Source: Streptomyces sp. TP-A0356 (lineage in GTDB: Bacteria; Actinomycetota; Actinomycetes; Streptomycetales; Streptomycetaceae). From it: a stretch of 64,000 nucleotides of DNA. Below are positions 60,685 through 64,000 of this stretch, piece after piece (position 1 is the stretch's first letter; each line of letters begins with the position of its first letter). The notes beneath the pieces were generated by a model. The model was not told the origin of the DNA and did not search any database. It was given only the letters and a program-made list of their open reading frames with translations. The position numbers and the translations under genes are program-made. The DNA lies in assembly GCF_001417775.1 (NCBI RefSeq), contig NZ_BBZJ01000017.1, positions 62,001-126,000 of the forward strand. The letters run 5' to 3'.

Positions 60685-61419
60685 TCAGGCGAACACCTCG
60701 GTCAGCCAGCCCTGCCAGGCGACCTCGTTCGCCTTCGCGTCGGCGCCGGGCGCGAAGTCGTGCACGCTGATCCCCACCGGAGCGCCCCAATGGTTGCGGC
60801 CGAAGAAGCGGATGAGGGCGTCCCCGGTGCGCAGTCCGATGAAGTACGGGTTGCGGTAGTCGACCACGGCGTCGACGATCCGGCCCTCAGGGCCGCGGGC
60901 CTGGACGCGGGCGCCCTCGGCGGTGTCGTCCGCGAGCCCGAGCGCCCGCCCCACGACGGTGAAGGCGTCGGCCGCCGTGGACGCCTCGGGACCGTTCAGG
61001 GTCGCGAAGGCGACCGGTCGGGGCGCGAAGCGGGTCAGGTACTCGCGCAGGGTGTGGAGGTAGAAGTCGGTGTGCTTGTCGGCGCCGTCGTACTGGTTGT
61101 CCCAGTCGTCGACGAAGATGCCGCTGTGCACGTACCGCACCCAGGCATGCCGGCCGCCTTCGCGCGGCTCGATGGTGTGGTCGAGCTGGTTGAGGGTCTG
61201 CTGGCCGATGCCCTCGACGTCCGCGACGCGGTTGGTGTAGCGGTGCGGCGGGTCCCAGGCGGTGATCGTGGACCCGAAGGGGCCCCTGCCGCCCTCTCGC
61301 GGCTCGGGGGCTTCCATCGGCCACAGCCAGCCACCGGTGCCGGTCGTGATGGCGTCCCATACCTGCTCCGGGGTGGCGTCGACCTCGAACTCTCGGGCGA
61401 TCTCGAATTCCTTGGACAT
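60685..61419 (-). CDS. SRPBCC/AHSA1 family protein
   Basis: A 244-residue START-like (Bet v 1/AHSA1) protein with a deep hydrophobic pocket fold. FEIAREFEVDATPEQVWDAITTGTGGWLWPME at the N-terminus and GSTITAWDPPHRYTNRVADVEG are typical. It is about 90 residues longer than the minimal fold. Ligand unknown. It lies 28 bp after an ArsR-type regulator on the same strand, a common pairing in which the regulator controls the AHSA1 gene. Confidence 0.88.
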   Translation of the reverse strand: MSKEFEIAREFEVDATPEQVWDAITTGTGGWLWPMEAPEPREGGRGPFGSTITAWDPPHRYTNRVADVEGIGQQTLNQLDHTIEPREGGRHAWVRYVHSGIFVDDWDNQYDGADKHTDFYLHTLREYLTRFAPRPVAFATLNGPEASTAADAFTVVGRALGLADDTAEGARVQARGPEGRIVDAVVDYRNPYFIGLRTGDALIRFFGRNHWGAPVGISVHDFAPGADAKANEVAWQGWLTEVFA

Positions 61420-61447
61420 GATGGCTCCTGCGCGTCAAGTAGGCGTG

Positions 61448-62083
61448 TCAGTCGGTGAGTTCGGGGGCGGGTGCGGCGGCCGACCCGGATTCCGCGGCCC
61501 CCGGCCGCACGGTGGGATGAACGGCGACGACGATCCGGTGGTCGCGGCCGCCCTCGGCGTCCGGGGCGTCGTACTTGCGGATGAGGGCGCCGACGCCCGC
61601 CGTCAGCTCCTGGATGAACGCCGCGCGGTCGGCGGCCGAGGCGAAGCGGACCTCACCGTCGAGCGCGTACGTCGCGAGTCGTTTGCGGGCTTTCGCCGCA
61701 CCGGTGAGCAGTGAACCGACGTCCCGCACCAGCCGGGCGCCGAGGGCGAGCAGCCAGCGCGCGGAGAGCTGGTCGCGGAAGCGGTCCGGGTCGGGCTGCA
61801 CGGAGGCGAGCGCCAGTGGGCTGATGACGTACGACGCGGCCGTGGCCCGCATCAGCCGCTCGGTGACGTTGCCCTTGCGGCGCTCGCCGGCCAGCTCGAC
61901 CAGCCCGTGCCGCTCCAGGGTCTTGAGGTGGTAGTTCACCTTCTGCCGGGGCAGCCCGACCTTGCCGGCCAGCATGGCGGCCGACGCGGGGCCGCCGGCG
62001 AGCTCGGCGAGCAGCCGGGCCCGCACGGGGTCCAGCGACACGGCTGCGGCCTCGGGGTCCTCGATCACGGTGACGTCCAACAT
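61448..62083 (-). CDS. ArsR-type winged-helix transcriptional regulator
   Basis: A 211-residue regulator; the winged helix spans about residues 12-75 (SLDPVRARLLAELAGGPASAAMLAGKVGLPRQKVNYHLKTLERHGLVELAGER). The remaining residues are helical with no obvious metal-binding cysteines, so it is probably not a metal sensor. ATG with GAAGG upstream. A CCGAAAA/TTTTCGG inverted repeat (62099-62136) before the start is a candidate operator. Confidence 0.88.
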   Translation of the reverse strand: MLDVTVIEDPEAAAVSLDPVRARLLAELAGGPASAAMLAGKVGLPRQKVNYHLKTLERHGLVELAGERRKGNVTERLMRATAASYVISPLALASVQPDPDRFRDQLSARWLLALGARLVRDVGSLLTGAAKARKRLATYALDGEVRFASAADRAAFIQELTAGVGALIRKYDAPDAEGGRDHRIVVAVHPTVRPGAAESGSAAAPAPELTD

Positions 62084-62098
62084 GGCCCCACCTTCTCA

Positions 62099-62136
62099 CC
62101 GAAAAGGATACTTGTCCAGGAGAACTGAGTTTTCGG
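62099..62136. promoter_or_regulatory. Inverted repeat upstream of the ArsR-type gene
   Basis: CCGAAAA (62099-62105) and TTTTCGG (62130-62136) are separated by 24 bp that are A/T-richer than the surroundings and should contain the promoter. Confidence 0.4.
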
Positions 62137-62369
62137 CAAGGAGGCGTGCCGGGCACCGGTCAGGAAGAGAGGGACGAGGAGGAGGCGAGCACCCGCCGAG
62201 GAGGCCGGGCTCACCCCCGGGCCGGTGCGGGCGTCACCGGGGCCGCCTACGCTGCGGTCCGCGCTCCTCCAGCCGCGCCAACCGGCCCTGGAACCGGTCG
62301 CGCCGGGCCTGAAGGAGGGCCACTTCGGCGACGAGTCCGGGCACCCCCAGGCGGGCGGGCACCCCAGGC

Positions 62370-62635
62370 CGTCGGGCACCCCACGCTCAACGCCGAGGAC
62401 GCCCTCAAGGCAGCCCACGCCGAGATCCTCGCCCAGCGCACCCGCATCGGCGAACTCCTCGGAAATCCGTGACTTGCAGGCCGAATGGACCGAGGAAGCC
62501 ATCCAACGGATCACCACCGAGAACGCCACACTCAAGCAGAGGGTCCGCCAGATGACGGCCGACAACCGCACCCTCGACGAGCGGCTCAAGGCCGCTCGCT
62601 CCAACCTCCGTTTGGCCGATTCAACGGTGCGCTGA
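62370..62635 (+). pseudogene. DUF6262-type fragment, frameshifted, transposon/recombinase associated
   Basis: One frame ends ...LNAEDALKAAHAEILAQRTRIGELLG then stops at 62470. The adjacent frame continues RDLQAEWTEEAIQRITTENATLKQRVRQMTADNRTLDERLKAARSNLRLADSTVR and stops at 62635. Joined, these give the coiled-coil C-terminal half of DUF6262 proteins, small partners encoded beside tyrosine recombinases in integrated elements. The N-terminal half is missing and a frameshift lies near 62460-62470. No recombinase gene is present in the window. Confidence 0.65.
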
Positions 62636-62661
62636 ATCACCTCGGACGAATTCAGACGGTG

Positions 62662-62687
62662 GTCTCACCCGCCGAGGCCGGTGAGAC
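62662..62687. terminator. Hairpin between DUF6262 remnant and kinase gene
   Basis: GTCTCACC (62662-62669) pairs with GGTGAGAC (62680-62687) around a 10-nt loop; it may end the remnant's transcript or that of the convergent kinase gene. Confidence 0.55.
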
Positions 62688-62772
62688 ACGTCGTTGCCAC
62701 ACGCCTTGATGAATGCGGTCATGCTCTCCACTGCGGAAGCAACCAGCGTCAAGTGACCTCGAAGGTCCGCGA

Positions 62773-63624
62773 TCAGCCATAGGTATCCAGGCCGTTGCGA
62801 TCGAGTGCTGCTCGGATCTGGCTGAGCCACTCTGTGCCCAGCCGGCGCCCGTTCGGGAGTTGGTCGCCTCGATCCCAACGCCACGCTGTGATCACCGCCA
62901 GCACGAGGATCCGGCACTCGCGCAGCAAGTCTTGATCGACACCCGGATAGTGCTCGCTGACCTCTTCGGGCGCATGGGCGAGGTCGAATTCGACGGGCCC
63001 ACGGCAACACGTCTCAAGGTCTATGAACAGCAGCCCGTTCTTCGTGCTGAGCACGTTGCCCGGGTGCGGTTCGCCGTGCAGCAGCTGCTCAGTGCCGCGG
63101 CGCCCGCAGATCGCTCGTCTGAGGCTTCGTAACGTGTCGCCGAGCAGCTCCCGGTCCGCGTCGGCGAGCGCCGAAGTGCGGTCGCGGTTCGCCACAAGTT
63201 GTTGAGCCTGCTCGACTCGAGCCGTGAAATGCGGCGTCGGGACATGGAGCTTGCGCATGCCGGCATGCAGCCGCTCGAGCGCATTGGCGTAGTCGGCTGG
63301 TGTGACCTCTCGAGGTGTCACGGGTTCGTAGTAGGTCCATAGCGTGACCACGAAGCCGTCACGCTCGTAGACGCGTGGCTCCACTCGAGGTTCGAGAGCA
63401 GCCACAGGGCACCCGGATTCGGCGAGCCGCTGAGCAAGCTCGACTTCGAACTGTGCGACTTGATGCGCTACAGGTGCCACCCGGGCCAGGACGTCACAAG
63501 GCAGCAGACGCAGAGTGAGCTTGTTCGAGTCATGAAGAACGATCACGTCGTCGACTGGCAGGCCAAGTGATGAGGCGGTCGACATGGCCGCGGCAACCGC
63601 CCGCCCGACCTCTGACACCTGCAT
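62773..63624 (-). CDS. Aminoglycoside/choline phosphotransferase-like kinase
   Basis: A 283-residue protein of the APH/choline kinase fold. The catalytic loop is LLHGEPHPGNVLSTKNGLLFIDLETCCRGPVEFDLAH near residue 195: HGEPHPGN corresponds to the HGDxHPGN loop with Asp replaced by Glu, and FIDLE to the metal-binding motif. The N-lobe is short (VIVLHDSNKLTLRLLPCDVLARV). The ATG at 63624 follows GGAGAGGGG. Codon use is less G/C-biased than elsewhere in the window, suggesting acquisition. Substrate unknown; antibiotic resistance should not be assumed. Confidence 0.83.
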   Translation of the reverse strand: MQVSEVGRAVAAAMSTASSLGLPVDDVIVLHDSNKLTLRLLPCDVLARVAPVAHQVAQFEVELAQRLAESGCPVAALEPRVEPRVYERDGFVVTLWTYYEPVTPREVTPADYANALERLHAGMRKLHVPTPHFTARVEQAQQLVANRDRTSALADADRELLGDTLRSLRRAICGRRGTEQLLHGEPHPGNVLSTKNGLLFIDLETCCRGPVEFDLAHAPEEVSEHYPGVDQDLLRECRILVLAVITAWRWDRGDQLPNGRRLGTEWLSQIRAALDRNGLDTYG

Positions 63625-63735
63625 CGTCGCCTGGCCCCTCTCCCTTGAGCGCTGCCGCAACTCTCCAAGCGGTACAACCTGCGCACCATACCAAGTTGCC
63701 GATAGAGAGCTGCGGTGGCGGCGACGGAGTAATTG
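63625..63735. other. Short intergenic region
   Basis: Between the kinase start and the stop of the gene to its right. No feature is seen apart from lower G+C than the core of the window. Confidence 0.4.
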
Positions 63736-64000
63736 TCAAGACCTGTGGACGGAAGCCGCACCGACCCAGCGGTGATAGGCGTCTACGTCAACGTTGCTGC
63801 CGCACACGATGGTGACCACGTGTCGGCCGGCGAAGCGGTCGCGGTCTTCGAGGATCGCCGCGATGCCGAGCGCGGCCGACGGTTCAACGACGAGGCCGGC
63901 GTGGTCAAGGAGCATCCGCATACCGACGATGATCGACGCCTCCCGGACCAGGACTGCGTCGTCGGCGACCAGGAGGAGGTCGTCCAGGACGGCCGGGATG
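63736..64000 (-). CDS. PLP-dependent threonine dehydratase-like protein, C-terminal part (cut by window end)
   Basis: The last 87 codons of a gene that starts beyond the right edge. The peptide (IPAVLDDLLLVADDAVLVREASIIVGMRMLLDHAGLVVEPSAALGIAAILEDRDRFAGRHVVTIVCGSNVDVDAYHRWVG...) matches the end of fold-type II PLP enzymes of the threonine/serine ammonia-lyase and racemase group: the EPSGA-like EPSAALG loop and the CGSNVD segment that contacts the cofactor. It would deaminate threonine, serine or a related amino acid. The N-terminal PLP lysine is not in view. Confidence 0.82.
   Translation of the reverse strand, partial: IPAVLDDLLLVADDAVLVREASIIVGMRMLLDHAGLVVEPSAALGIAAILEDRDRFAGRHVVTIVCGSNVDVDAYHRWVGAASVHRS

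Noticed and set aside
58661..60790. A 709-codon minus-strand frame opposite the secreted nuclease gene
   Set aside because: Arg/Val/Asp-rich shadow of a gene with clear catalytic motifs on the plus strand.

Overview
The window is a piece of an actinomycete chromosome, almost certainly a Streptomyces. G+C is very high throughout, third codon positions are nearly all G or C, GTG starts are common, and genes overlap by 4 bp (ATGA/GTGA) in long operons. Its gene content (cobalamin cluster, ectABCD, TerD, a transporter operon with no ATPase) is typical of that genus. From memory, the order aldolase - pit - small membrane protein - cob cluster - ect cluster resembles the S. coelicolor SCO1844-SCO1867 region; I could not check this by alignment.

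Layout. 1-3.07 kb: a low-complexity repeat tract, a class II aldolase (minus strand), then a low-affinity phosphate transporter with a PHO-box-like element and a small membrane protein, closed by a strong terminator. 3.4-21.7 kb: thirteen cobalamin genes in two plus-strand blocks. Block 1 (cobD-cobQ-cobN-chlID-type chelatase-cobO-cobB-cobI) follows a cobalamin riboswitch. Block 2 (cobM-cobL-cbiG/cobJ fusion-cobH-cbiX-cobC) has no visible riboswitch. A minus-strand ZIP metal transporter lies between them. 21.8-25.4 kb: an amidohydrolase and a three-gene polar amino acid ABC transporter with a near-consensus promoter. 25.5-29.4 kb: a decayed small gene, an A+T-rich regulatory region and ectABCD (ectoine and hydroxyectoine synthesis), ended by a 20-bp perfect hairpin. 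29.4-33.7 kb: class V aminotransferase, DsbA-family protein, DUF1349-like protein and an alpha-ketoglutarate semialdehyde dehydrogenase divergent from an IclR regulator. 34.6-39.4 kb: a broken LuxR-type response regulator, a penicillin-binding protein, an AzgA-type purine permease, the C-terminal stub of a family 43 glycosidase and a secreted HAD phosphatase.

39.5-52.9 kb is largely sugar-acid catabolism. An IlvD/Edd sugar-acid dehydratase, a DHDPS-family dehydratase/aldolase and a GntR regulator form one operon. A KdgD-like dehydratase and an unrecognised TIM-barrel-like protein form a second. Divergent from that are uronate dehydrogenase, a DeoR regulator, and a sugar ABC operon (binding protein, two permeases) with a zinc dehydrogenase. 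Together with the aldehyde dehydrogenase at 32.2-33.7 kb these could carry uronic acids and/or pentonates to 2-oxoglutarate. A CATACGTC motif occurs four times before the ABC operon and once before the GntR operon.

52.9-64 kb: a double TerD-domain protein with an ECF-type promoter on top of its start codon, a TetR regulator, a 168-bp inverted-repeat element that supplies the stop codon of an ACC deaminase gene, its GntR neighbour, a large unrecognised acidic protein, a secreted endonuclease/phosphatase, and an SRPBCC/ArsR pair. The last 2 kb look like a patch of acquired DNA: a frameshifted DUF6262-type fragment of the kind found with recombinase modules, an APH-like kinase with atypical base composition, and the 3' end of a PLP-dependent dehydratase cut by the window edge. 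I saw no tRNA, rRNA or CRISPR array.
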